Positions 1 to 7,911 of a stretch of 21,636 nucleotides of DNA are shown here, piece after piece. The DNA comes from a virus. The translations under genes were made by a program, and so were the position numbers. A model generated the notes under the pieces. It did no database searches. It saw nothing but the letters and a program-made list of their open reading frames with translations, and was not told where the DNA came from. Position 1 is the first letter of the stretch. The number at the start of each line of letters is the position of its first letter. The stretch spans positions 1 to 21,636 of IMG/VR virus record IMGVR_UViG_3300021378_000188; one strand, written 5' to 3'.

Positions 1-1
1 A

Positions 2-409
2 TCCAAACCTGACCACGATGTAGCGGCTCAGGTGCTGGAACTGATGCGCGCGGGCTATTCGCTTTCCGCTGCTGCTGGCGCTCTGGGCGTCTGGCGCCAA
101 CGGATTTACGAATGGGCCGAAAACGATCCCGAACTTGCGGACACTATACGGATCGGACAGGCCGCGAGGACGTTCAAGCTGGAGGGCGATCTGCTTTCCG
201 CAGAGAATGGGCACACCGTCACAAGCCGTATTTTCGCGCTGAAAAACTCGGCGCCCGAAGAATGGCGCGACCGCGTGATAACCGAAATGACCGGCGCCGA
301 TGGTGGCCCGATCAAGACCGAGGAACAGGGCACCGGCGCCGCAAGGCTTGCCGCTGTGCTGGATTCGATTGCAGAGCGTAGCGGAACGTCTGGCGGCTCT
401 GGGGCCTGA
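2..409 (+). CDS. terS: Terminase small subunit (5' end truncated by window edge)
   Basis: The reading frame is open to the left edge: codons from base 2 read SKPDHDVAAQ before the first possible in-window start (GTG at 32), so the true start probably lies outside the window. The protein would recognise the packaging site on phage DNA and hand it to the large subunit. What is seen is an N-terminal helix-turn-helix (YSLSAAAGALGVWRQRIYEW), a helical middle part, and a short segment with SAPEEWRDR. These are usual for small terminase subunits that resemble HTH proteins of terminase/transposase type. The C-terminus is Gly/Ser/Ala-rich. It is followed, with overlap, by the large subunit, the standard order in tailed phages. 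The family call rests on the HTH plus this context. The DNA site it binds is not visible. Confidence 0.8.
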   Translation, partial: SKPDHDVAAQVLELMRAGYSLSAAAGALGVWRQRIYEWAENDPELADTIRIGQAARTFKLEGDLLSAENGHTVTSRIFALKNSAPEEWRDRVITEMTGADGGPIKTEEQGTGAARLAAVLDSIAERSGTSGGSGA

Positions 410-1703
410 TGCGAGGGCCGAGGCTCTCGCGGTCCTATCCGATGCTGAGGCAGAAGCCCTTCTATTCGACTGGCGCGGCTTTCTTGCGCGACCCGCGCAG
501 CTTATGCCAAGCGGCGATTGGGATATTTGGCTGGTCCTGGCAGGGCGCGGCTTCGGTAAGACCCGAACCGGCGCCGAGGCGGTCAGGGAAGAGGTTGCAG
601 CCGGACGCGCTGGACGAATAGCGCTGATCGCTGAAACGGCGGCAGACGCGCGCGACGTGATGGTTGCGGAGTTGTTGCGCATCTATCCGCCGAATGAGCG
701 ACCGATCTACACCAAAAGCAATCGGTGCGTTGAGTTCGCCAACGGCGCGAAGGCATTCACATACAACGCGGTTGAACCTGACCAGCTTCGTGGCCCGCAA
801 CACGACTTCATCTGGCACGATGAGTTAGCCAAGTGGCGCTATGCAAGGGAAACCTGGGACCAAGCGCAGTTCGGCTTGCGTCTTGGCCGTCACCCGCGCC
901 AGATCATCACGACAACGCCGCGCCCGATCGAACTGCTAAAGGCGATCGTTGCCGGCACCGAGGGCAAGGTGGAAATCACGCGCGGTTCAACGATGGACAA
1001 CCGGGCAAACCTCGCAGCAAACTTCATGGAGCGCATACAGGCGCGCTATGCGGGCACTCGGCTTGGTCGGCAGGAACTGAACGCGGAAATCCTGAGCGAC
1101 CTTCCCGGCGCGATCTGGACGCAGACAGCGATTGATATTTACCGCGTGTCCGAACCCGTTGGCCTCGGTCGCGTCGTGGTGGCTGTCGATCCGGCGGTTA
1201 CGAACACAGAAAACAGCGACGAGCATGGGATAATCGTTGCGGGCATCGGCGCCGACCAAACCGGCTACCTGATCGAGGACGCCAGCATGAGCGGCGCCCC
1301 GATCGACTGGGCGCGCAAGGTTTCGCAGATGGTTCACAAGCATGGCGCGGATGGCGTTGTCGTCGAGGTCAATCAAGGCGGCGACATGGTGGCGCATACG
1401 CTGCGCACGGTGTCGCCTAACCTCAACATCATCGAAGTGCGGGCGAGCCGTGGCAAACACGTCAGGGCCGAGCCTGTTGCCGCACTCTACGAGCAAGGCC
1501 GCATCCGCCATGTCGGGCAGTTTGCGGAACTGGAAAATCAAATGACGCAATTTACGAATGAGGGCTATCAGGGCGAAGGAAGTCCAGACCGCGTTGACGC
1601 GCTGGTTTGGGCATTCTCGCATCTGTTCCCTGACATGGTTGATAGCGTTCCAGACGTGTCGCGGTTTGAAATGCCTGCGGCTAAGGGGTGGCTGAATGGA
1701 TAA
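369..1703 (+). CDS. terL: Terminase large subunit (ATPase-nuclease packaging motor)
   Basis: This is the motor that translocates DNA into the procapsid and cuts it. Numbered from the TTG at 369 (444 aa), the ATPase has a Walker A GRGFGKTR near residues 59-66, a Walker B IWHDE with acidic pair 151-152, and a coupling motif TTTPRP near 181-186. The C-terminal RNase H-like nuclease shows VVVAVDPA (Asp 274), VVVEVN (Glu 333) and SPDRVDAL (Asp 407 and 410), so all expected acidic residues are present. The start is uncertain. An ATG at 300 is in frame but would overlap the small subunit by 110 bases and adds an Arg/Pro-rich stretch unlike terminases. The TTG at 369 leaves a 41-base overlap but has only a weak ribosome site. 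The end overlaps the portal gene by 8 bases. Confidence 0.95.
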   Translation: MQSVAERLAALGPDARAEALAVLSDAEAEALLFDWRGFLARPAQLMPSGDWDIWLVLAGRGFGKTRTGAEAVREEVAAGRAGRIALIAETAADARDVMVAELLRIYPPNERPIYTKSNRCVEFANGAKAFTYNAVEPDQLRGPQHDFIWHDELAKWRYARETWDQAQFGLRLGRHPRQIITTTPRPIELLKAIVAGTEGKVEITRGSTMDNRANLAANFMERIQARYAGTRLGRQELNAEILSDLPGAIWTQTAIDIYRVSEPVGLGRVVVAVDPAVTNTENSDEHGIIVAGIGADQTGYLIEDASMSGAPIDWARKVSQMVHKHGADGVVVEVNQGGDMVAHTLRTVSPNLNIIEVRASRGKHVRAEPVAALYEQGRIRHVGQFAELENQMTQFTNEGYQGEGSPDRVDALVWAFSHLFPDMVDSVPDVSRFEMPAAKGWLNG

Positions 1704-3699
1704 GAAAGCGCTCCTTGAACTCGCACGCAAACGCATGGCGGATGCGGTGTCTGCGGATCGTGAAAACCGTGAAAACGGGATGGACGATCTGGCCAAGCTG
1801 ACCGGCGATCAGTGGCCCGATGACATTCGGTCAGCGCGCGAGTCCGAGGGCAAGCCGTGCTTGACCATCAATCGCTTGCCGCAGTTCGTGCGCCAGGTGA
1901 CGGGCGATATTCGCAGGCTGAACCCGGCCATCAATGTCACGCCGGCAGACAGCAACAGCGACGAGGACACGGCTGAGATTATCGAGGGGCTTATTCGTCA
2001 GATCGAATACCGCTCCGATGCTTCAAGCGTCTACGAGGGTGCGACGGAATGCGCCGCTGCCGCGTCAATCGGCTGGTGGCGCGTCACGCACGATTGGGAA
2101 GATGATGATAGTTTCGATCAGGAAATCCTGATCAAGGCAATCCGCAATCCGTTCTCGGTCTATTGCGACCCGGACGCGCAGATGCCGACGCGCGAAGATG
2201 CGACTTGGCTGTTCATCACTGAGCAGATGAGCGAAGACGAGTTCAAGGAGGCCTATCCCGGCAAATCGGCGGTCAGCGCTGAATATGACGGCACGACTGA
2301 CGGGCTGGAGAACTGGCGCAATTCCGGCACCGTTGTTGTTGCCGAATACTACTGGCAAGAGCCTGTAACCAAGACCATCTATCAGATGGCAGACGGCAGC
2401 GTGATTGGCGAGGATGAGTTCGTTGCGCCGATGAATGCCGTGCGCAAGCGTAAGGTGGACACGCACCGGGTCATGTGGGCCAAGGTGAGCGGCACTGACG
2501 TGCTCGAAGGTCCGACCGAACAGGCCAGCAAGTCGATCCCGGTCATCGCTGTCACCGGCGAGGAATGGCACATCGGTGATCGCGTCCACCGATCCAGCGT
2601 GATCCGGTACGCCAAAGACGCGCAGCAGATGTACAACTATTGGCGCAGTGCTTCGACCGAACTTGTAGCGCTGCAACCCAAGGCGCCTTTCGTTGTCACG
2701 GCAAAGCAAGTGGCGGGCCTGGAACGGTTCTGGAACGAAGCCAATTCGTCCAACCGCCCATATCTGCCCTACAACGCAGACCCCGCTGCACCGGCTCCAC
2801 AGCGCGCCTTGCCGCCGGTCAGTTCGCAAGGCATGTTGCAGGAGATTGCCAGCGCAGCCGAGGACATGAAGGCGACGACTGGCATTTACGATGCCGGCCT
2901 CGGTCAGCGGTCAAACGAGCAATCCGGCGTGGCCATTCGTCAACGCCAGATGGAAAGCGACGTGTCCACGTCGATCTATTCCGACAACATGGCTAAGGCG
3001 ATCGCCCACACGGGCCGCATCATCATCGAAATGATCCCGTCGATTTACGACACGAAGCGGGTCATTCGCATTCTTGGCAAGGACGACGCGCAGAAGATGG
3101 TTCCGGTCAATGACATGCAACTTGCGGTGGGCGAACAGGGCCTGATGCAAGTTCCTGTCAACGATCTGACTGTCGGCAAGTACGATCTGCGGGTTTCGGT
3201 GGGGCCGAACTACTCGACGCGGCGTCAGGAAACGCAGGAGGGGATGCTTGGCTTTATTCAGGCGTTCCCGATGGCGGCGCCTGTCGTTGGCGATCTGGTG
3301 GCGAAGGCGATGGACTGGCCCGACGCTGACCAATTTGCTGAACGGCTCAAGAAAACCCTGCCGCCGGGAATGATCGACCAAGGCGACCTGTCGCCAGAGG
3401 AACAGCAGGCGCAGATGCAGGCTCAACAGCAGCAGATGCAAGCCCAGCAAGCCCAGATGCAAGCGCAACAAGAGGCGCAGGCGGCTCAACAGGCGGCGTT
3501 TCAGATCGAGATGCGCAAGGCCACGGCAGAGGCCACAGAGGCCGAGGCAGACGCCACCAAGGCGGGCCTTGAGGTCATGGACACACAGCTAGAACTTGCC
3601 GCCAAGAGCGGCCAACTCAACGACGCGGTTGCCCTGCTGATCCAGCAGGAAGTCGCTCGTGCGCTGCAAAGCGTGATGGGGCAACAGCCCCGAATGTAA
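1696..3699 (+). CDS. Portal protein, P22 type
   Basis: Forms the dodecameric ring at one capsid vertex through which DNA enters and leaves. The 667-residue length and N-terminal part (GDQWPDDIRSARESEGKPCL followed by TINRLPQFVRQ and VTGDIRRLNP) match the P22-like portal family. A segment near residues 390-430 reads TTGIYDAGLGQRSNEQSG, and a central wing/stem region precedes it. From about residue 560 to the end the protein is almost entirely helical, including four 7-residue Gln/Met/Ala repeats, then Ala/Glu-rich helix. P22 portal also ends in a long helical barrel, so this fits a portal tube extending into the head. ATG at 1696 is preceded by AAGGGG (1683-1688) at good spacing and overlaps the terminase end, suggesting coupled translation. 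Confidence 0.93.
   Translation: MDKKALLELARKRMADAVSADRENRENGMDDLAKLTGDQWPDDIRSARESEGKPCLTINRLPQFVRQVTGDIRRLNPAINVTPADSNSDEDTAEIIEGLIRQIEYRSDASSVYEGATECAAAASIGWWRVTHDWEDDDSFDQEILIKAIRNPFSVYCDPDAQMPTREDATWLFITEQMSEDEFKEAYPGKSAVSAEYDGTTDGLENWRNSGTVVVAEYYWQEPVTKTIYQMADGSVIGEDEFVAPMNAVRKRKVDTHRVMWAKVSGTDVLEGPTEQASKSIPVIAVTGEEWHIGDRVHRSSVIRYAKDAQQMYNYWRSASTELVALQPKAPFVVTAKQVAGLERFWNEANSSNRPYLPYNADPAAPAPQRALPPVSSQGMLQEIASAAEDMKATTGIYDAGLGQRSNEQSGVAIRQRQMESDVSTSIYSDNMAKAIAHTGRIIIEMIPSIYDTKRVIRILGKDDAQKMVPVNDMQLAVGEQGLMQVPVNDLTVGKYDLRVSVGPNYSTRRQETQEGMLGFIQAFPMAAPVVGDLVAKAMDWPDADQFAERLKKTLPPGMIDQGDLSPEEQQAQMQAQQQQMQAQQAQMQAQQEAQAAQQAAFQIEMRKATAEATEAEADATKAGLEVMDTQLELAAKSGQLNDAVALLIQQEVARALQSVMGQQPRM
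3409..3492 (+). repeat. Four 21-bp tandem repeats encoding Gln/Met/Ala heptads in the portal
   Basis: Four consecutive 7-residue units, AQMQAQQ, QQMQAQQ, AQMQAQQ and EAQAAQQ (portal residues about 572-599), are encoded by imperfect 21-base repeats. The third bases vary, so selection acts on the protein rather than a recent slippage event. The 7-residue period suits a helical coiled coil in the portal barrel. Confidence 0.8.
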
Positions 3700-3738
3700 C
3701 CGAACTGCCCCGCTGTGAAGCGACGGCTTTTCCCATAG

Positions 3739-4593
3739 ATGGACCTACTTACAATGACCGACGATGATCTGGGCGCCTCTGAGGCACCCGATATGGAAGT
3801 CGTGCAATCTGAGGCCGAGCAGGCCGAGGCGTCGGAAGCGACGGAAAGCACAGAAGGGCAGACCGAACAGGCGCCCGCCGAGGTGGAGTCAGAAGACGAC
3901 ACCAAGGAGAAGACCAGCAGGCACCAGCGCCGGCGCGCTGAACTTGCTAAAATACGCGAGGAACGCGAACGGCTTCAAGGCCAGCTTGCCGAGGTCGAAA
4001 AGGCACGCAAGCGCGCGCTGTCCTTCGCAGAATCCACACGACCCCCGACTGAAAGTGAGTTTGCCAACTACGACGAATTCCTGCTGGCCAAAGGTGCGTT
4101 TATCGCAGGCCGGGAACAGGATCGCCGTGCGGTTCGGCAGATTGACGAACAGGCGACCGAGGCGAAAACGAAACTGCAAGCCCTGGAGGCGCAGCAGCTG
4201 CATGAACTGGATGCCAACTGGCAAGACCAGACTGCGGAGGCGCGCAAGCGGTATGCGGATTTTGACCGCGTCGTTACGAATCCGAATCTGACGATCACGG
4301 ATCACATGGCCATGATTATCAAGGCCACAGATGCATCGGCGGATGTTGCCTACCAATTGGGGATGAATCCGGGTCTGGCCGAGCGCATCGCTCGCATGGA
4401 TCCACTTTATCAGGCGATCGAACTGGGAAAGCTGTCAGCAGCCGTTTCCAGTGCAACGCCTAGAACGCAATCACGCGCACCCGAACCCATTCGTCCTGTC
4501 AAGCCGAGCGCTGCGGGCACAGTGGACCCCGACAAGATGAGCCATAAGGAATGGACAGCTTGGCGAAATTCGGGCGGCGTTCCCGGTCAATAA
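3739..4593 (+). CDS. Putative scaffolding protein
   Basis: Lies between portal and coat genes, the scaffold position in P22-like phages. The 284-residue product has a strongly acidic, disordered N-terminus (Glu/Ala/Ser/Thr-rich, about residues 1-60), a basic patch RHQRRRAELAK, long charged helices with coiled-coil character (about 65-165), and a C-terminal part ending in DKMSHKEWTAWRNSGGVPGQ. A mostly helical, charged protein with a C-terminal basic/helical binding segment is typical of scaffolds that guide coat assembly and then leave. There is no sequence motif that proves it, so the call is mainly by position and character. ATG at 3754 is an alternative start five codons in. Neither start has a strong ribosome site. 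Confidence 0.7.
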   Translation: MDLLTMTDDDLGASEAPDMEVVQSEAEQAEASEATESTEGQTEQAPAEVESEDDTKEKTSRHQRRRAELAKIREERERLQGQLAEVEKARKRALSFAESTRPPTESEFANYDEFLLAKGAFIAGREQDRRAVRQIDEQATEAKTKLQALEAQQLHELDANWQDQTAEARKRYADFDRVVTNPNLTITDHMAMIIKATDASADVAYQLGMNPGLAERIARMDPLYQAIELGKLSAAVSSATPRTQSRAPEPIRPVKPSAAGTVDPDKMSHKEWTAWRNSGGVPGQ

Positions 4594-4605
4594 GGACTGA
4601 ACGAA

Positions 4606-5838
4606 ATGGCTAATACGTTTCTGACGCCATCCGTTTTCGCTTCCGAGGCGCTGATGCTCCTCGAGAACGAAATGGTGATGGGCAACAAGATCCACACGGA
4701 TCTTTCCAAGGAATTCGCCATGGTTGGCGATACCATCAACATCCGCCGCCCCACCTCGTACCTGGGTCAGGCGGACAACCTGGATATCACGTCCTATCGT
4801 GAGGACATTACCCAGGGCAAAACCACGATCAGCATGAACAAGACGCTTTCCATCCCGGTGGATATTGGCGTGCTTGATGCAACGCTGTCGTTTGATCGCG
4901 TCGTGGAGGACGTGATCAAGCCGGTGATCGTCCGCATGAAGGATAAGATCGAGTCTGACATTGCCTCGCTCTATTCTTCGCTGTACTGGTTCAGCGGCAC
5001 TCCCGGCACCGTTCCCGGCACCTTCAAATCGCTGGGTTCTGCCCGCGCGATCATGACGGATGCGGGGATTCCGATGGACGGGCGCGCAGCCTTCCACTCG
5101 ACCGACGCCATCATCGAACTGGCCGATGGCCTCAAGGGCCTCAACGTGACCGACAAGGCCAAGACAGCGCTGGAAATGGCGAATATCGGCAAGTACGCCG
5201 GTTTCGAAAACTACGAATCGGTTCACATCCCGGTCCACACCGTTGGAACTGCGACCGGAACCCCGCTGGTCAACGGCGGCTCGCAGAACACGACCTATGC
5301 GCTTGCTAAGGACTCGTGGTCGCAAACCCTGAACACCGATGGTTGGACCAACTCCATCACCGGCATTCTCAAGGCTGGCGACATCATCACGCTTGCAGGC
5401 GTGTATGCGGTCAACCCCGTCTCCAAGGCTTCGACCGGGCGCCTCCAGACGTTCACCGTGTTGGCAGATGCCAACTCTGGTGCTTCGACTGGCCCGGCTG
5501 CGCTGACCATCAGCCCGCCGATCATCACGTCTGGCGCATACCAGACCGTGTCGGCGGCTCCGGCTGACAACGCGGCTGTCACCGTCAAGACTGGCACCGG
5601 CGGCACCGGCTACCGTCAATCGCTCCTGTTGAACCCGAAGGCTTTCGCGCTCGTTTCGCGTCCGCTCAAGATCAGCAACGCGGCTGGCGTCAAGACCAGC
5701 ACGAAGTCGGGCAACCGGGTGACTATCTCCTGCACCGAGTTCGTCGATGGCAACACTCTGGCGCACACCATGCGCTTCGACATGCTGTATGGCGTCAAGT
5801 GTATCGACCCGCGTTTGGGCCTGCGCCTGACGAACTAA
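4606..5838 (+). CDS. Major capsid (coat) protein, P22 coat type
   Basis: Builds the icosahedral shell. The N-terminus (MANTFLTPSVFASEALMLLE), then VGDTINIRRPTSY and KTLSIPVDIGVLDATLSFD, is characteristic of the P22 coat protein family, and the length (410 aa against about 430 in P22) agrees. Residues about 215-330 are Gly/Thr/Ala-rich and beta-like, beginning around GTATGTPLVNGG. They occupy the place of the inserted (I) domain of P22 coat. The C-terminal segment (HTMRFDMLYGVKCIDPRLGL) returns to the conserved HK97-like core. AAGGA at 4592-4596 sits 9 bases before the ATG, and the gene follows the scaffold stop by 12 bases. A strong stem-loop lies just after the stop codon. Confidence 0.93.
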   Translation: MANTFLTPSVFASEALMLLENEMVMGNKIHTDLSKEFAMVGDTINIRRPTSYLGQADNLDITSYREDITQGKTTISMNKTLSIPVDIGVLDATLSFDRVVEDVIKPVIVRMKDKIESDIASLYSSLYWFSGTPGTVPGTFKSLGSARAIMTDAGIPMDGRAAFHSTDAIIELADGLKGLNVTDKAKTALEMANIGKYAGFENYESVHIPVHTVGTATGTPLVNGGSQNTTYALAKDSWSQTLNTDGWTNSITGILKAGDIITLAGVYAVNPVSKASTGRLQTFTVLADANSGASTGPAALTISPPIITSGAYQTVSAAPADNAAVTVKTGTGGTGYRQSLLLNPKAFALVSRPLKISNAAGVKTSTKSGNRVTISCTEFVDGNTLAHTMRFDMLYGVKCIDPRLGLRLTN

Positions 5839-5845
5839 GCGACAG

Positions 5846-5870
5846 GGGCGCGGCTGTAATGGCCGCGCCC
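5846..5870 (+). terminator. Perfect 9-bp GC stem-loop after the coat gene
   Basis: GGGCGCGGC (5846-5854) is the exact reverse complement of GCCGCGCCC (5862-5870) with a 7-base loop. It starts 7 bases after the coat stop codon. The bases that follow are ATTCTCT, not a run of T, so it is either a weak terminator that trims late transcription or an mRNA-end protecting hairpin. It lies in the 54-base gap before the gp4-like gene. Confidence 0.45.
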
Positions 5871-5892
5871 ATTCTCTGCATGGGGTGACAGC

Positions 5893-6285
5893 ATGACGCG
5901 AATGGTTGACATTGTGGGCCGCGCCTATCGCAAGATCGCGGTTGGCGGCACTGGCGAGGCCATCGAGGCCGAATATGTGGCCGAGGGCGTCGATACCCTG
6001 AACATGATGCTGCACGAGTGGAAGCTGCACGGCGTCGATATTGAGCATACCACCCTTGACGCGGCAGACACCTTCCCGCTAGGCCCGGAGTTCGAAATGG
6101 GCACGGTTTATCTGCTGGCCGAAAAGCTGGCACCCGACTATTCCATCCCGCAGGCATTCAGCACGCGCGAGTTTTTCGACGCGATCAGGGCCGCATACCT
6201 GACCATCGAAGCCGCGGCCATGCCGCCTGCGATGATCTGGCTACCGTCGCGTCATGAGCGCGACCGCACCGCCGGGCTGCTCTGA
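5893..6285 (+). CDS. Tail accessory / packaged-DNA stabilisation protein, P22 gp4-like
   Basis: In P22, gp4 binds under the portal after packaging and starts the tail machine. This 130-residue protein (P22 gp4 is about 166) begins MTRMVDIVGRAYRKIAVGG, followed by AEYVAEGVDTLNMMLHEWKL, matching the helical N-terminal part typical of gp4-like neck proteins, in which a bundle of helices packs against the portal. It is a little short at the C-terminus, ending in SRHERDRTAGLL. GGGGTG (5882-5887) precedes the ATG. Its stop overlaps the start of the gp10-like gene by one base (TGATG), a coupling arrangement fitting two proteins that assemble in sequence. Confidence 0.85.
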   Translation: MTRMVDIVGRAYRKIAVGGTGEAIEAEYVAEGVDTLNMMLHEWKLHGVDIEHTTLDAADTFPLGPEFEMGTVYLLAEKLAPDYSIPQAFSTREFFDAIRAAYLTIEAAAMPPAMIWLPSRHERDRTAGLL

Positions 6286-7721
6286 TGAAAGTCGAGTTTG
6301 TCGGCCAATCCGTCAGGGATGGCGACAACGCGCAATCCGACCCGTCGCGGCTGGTGAACTTCTACCGCTACAACCTGGGCGGCACTCCGGTTCTGCGCAG
6401 CGTCTTGGGCACCGAGGCTTTTGCGGAGATTGACGCGGTTTTTCTCCGCGCGCTGCATGAATACGATGGCAAGGTTTTCGCGGCGCTTGGCGGCAATCTG
6501 TACAAGGTTCGCAAGTCCGGCGTGTCGGTCCTGATGGATTCGATCACAGACAGCGCGCAAACCAGCATATCAGTGAATAACGGGATCATCACGATTGCGG
6601 CTGGTGGCGACTATGCCAATTTCACGGTTGCAGGCGCCAAGACAACGCCAGCGACCGGTGCGTTCAGTTCGGTTGGTTCGGTTGCCTTCCTCGGCCAGCG
6701 CACGATCATCACGGAACTGAACGGGCGGCGCATTAGCTGGTCTGACGTGACTGACCCGGCAACCTTCGACGGCTTCAACTTCGCCACGGCTGAAAGCAGT
6801 TATGACGACATTGTGCGCGGCGTCGTGATCGGCTCGCAGTATTGGGTATTCAAGAAGGAAAGCATCGAACGGTGGTATCTGACCGGATCGGGCGATGCGA
6901 CACAGTTCCTTGCCCCGATCGCAGGCGCATCCCTTGGTCGCGGCCTGAAATCGTTCAACCTGCTGACCACGCTGCCGAATGGGGCGTTCTTCGTTGGTTC
7001 TGATGGCAAGGCTTATATCGTTGGCGAGGGGATGCAGCCGGTATCCACGCGCGGCGTAGAGACCAGCATCAAGACCGACGATCCGACCCACTGCCTGTAC
7101 TATCAGGACGAGGGGCAAGAGTTTTGCGTGATCCGGTTCGGCAATCGCCCGGCTTGGGTGTACGACCTGACCACGGGCGAATGGCATGAGCGCGCCGAGG
7201 CATTCGATCGGCCTTGGTCTGCAATCGCCTCGGTGAAGGCCTGGGGTGATCACTACGTTGGCACTGACACCGGGCTGATCAACCGGCTGGCGCGCGTCAA
7301 TACTGACGTGTCGGGGCCGCTGATCCGGTCTGCTGTGTCTCGGACGCTGGAGTTCGAAGGCAAAGGCCGTGTGATCAGCAACATCACCTTTGCGCCGACA
7401 GTGGGGCAATCGCGCATCATGGAAGCGTCTGAAATATTGGATGCGGGCGGCGGCGAGGCTCTCGACGTTGATGGCGGCGTTCTCGCCATGTACATCACGG
7501 ACCCCGACGCAATTGAGGCAAGGGCGCTGTTCGAAATCAGCAGCGACAGGGGCCAGACGTGGCGCCGTGAGATGTGGCGCGGGCTGGGTCTGCGCGGCGA
7601 GTATGACAAGGTGGTGAACCTTCGCGCCTTGGGTCAGCACCGCAACGCAAATATCCGCATGACCATCTCGGAGCCAAGCGACACGGCCATTGTGTCCACC
7701 GCTGATGTGGTGGTCGCATGA
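6285..7721 (+). CDS. Packaged-DNA stabilisation protein, P22 gp10-like
   Basis: Plugs the neck after gp4 and provides the platform for the tail. The 478-residue length equals P22 gp10 (about 472). The start FVGQSVRDGDNAQSDPSRLV followed by NFYRYNLGG, and repeated beta-rich blocks such as FLGQRTIITELNGRRISWSD and WVFKKESIERWYLTGSGDA, are typical of this family of beta-propeller-like neck proteins. A WVYDLTTGEWHER segment follows near residue 287. No truncation is visible. ATG at 6285 overlaps the gp4-like stop by one base, and its own stop overlaps the next small gene by four bases (ATGA), so 4-10-needle position genes are one translational unit. Confidence 0.88.
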   Translation: MKVEFVGQSVRDGDNAQSDPSRLVNFYRYNLGGTPVLRSVLGTEAFAEIDAVFLRALHEYDGKVFAALGGNLYKVRKSGVSVLMDSITDSAQTSISVNNGIITIAAGGDYANFTVAGAKTTPATGAFSSVGSVAFLGQRTIITELNGRRISWSDVTDPATFDGFNFATAESSYDDIVRGVVIGSQYWVFKKESIERWYLTGSGDATQFLAPIAGASLGRGLKSFNLLTTLPNGAFFVGSDGKAYIVGEGMQPVSTRGVETSIKTDDPTHCLYYQDEGQEFCVIRFGNRPAWVYDLTTGEWHERAEAFDRPWSAIASVKAWGDHYVGTDTGLINRLARVNTDVSGPLIRSAVSRTLEFEGKGRVISNITFAPTVGQSRIMEASEILDAGGGEALDVDGGVLAMYITDPDAIEARALFEISSDRGQTWRREMWRGLGLRGEYDKVVNLRALGQHRNANIRMTISEPSDTAIVSTADVVVA

Positions 7722-7900
7722 AGAACGTCGAACGCGCCCAGATCGGGCTGATGTTCACCAATAACGGCCAGTTGACGGATTACGGCGTGATCCTGCTGCA
7801 AAAGCTGGCCGACGCGCTGATCGAGGCGCAGGACACCATCGCGGCGCAGGCTGTCACGATAGCCGACCACGAGGCGCGCATCACGGCGCTGGAACCGTAA
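7718..7900 (+). CDS. 60-residue coiled-coil protein in the tail-needle position
   Basis: A small gene whose ATG overlaps the gp10-like stop (ATGA) and which is followed by an 11-base gap to the next gene. Residues 1-25 contain a mixed segment IGLMFTNNGQLTDYG. From 27 to 58 there is a regular heptad pattern: positions 27, 34, 41, 48 and 55 are Leu, Leu, Ile, Ile, Ile, and 30, 37, 44, 51 and 58 are Leu, Ala, Gln, His, Leu. Ile at one core position with Gln/His at the other favours a parallel trimer. In P22 the gene after gp10 encodes the trimeric needle gp26, so this may be a miniature plug or needle base. The fold is inferred from the pattern; homology to gp26 is not shown. Confidence 0.7.
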   Translation: MKNVERAQIGLMFTNNGQLTDYGVILLQKLADALIEAQDTIAAQAVTIADHEARITALEP

Positions 7901-7911
7901 AGGATTACAAC

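Noticed and set aside
300-368. ATG at 300 as start of the large terminase
   Set aside because: It needs a 110-base overlap with the small subunit and adds an Arg/Pro-rich segment absent from terminases. TTG 369 is preferred, though not proven.
3700-3738. Possible terminator between portal and scaffold genes
   Set aside because: Only a 4-bp stem (CGCT/AGCG) is seen, not directly before the T-run.
4471-6048. Long open minus-strand frame (525 codons) opposite the coat gene
   Set aside because: Antisense of a clear P22-type coat gene. The product is Arg/His/Asp-rich without domains, and such mirror frames are common in GC-rich coding DNA.
6570-7640. Minus-strand frame of 356 codons opposite the gp10-like gene
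   Set aside because: Lies wholly within a well-supported gene and shows no protein features.
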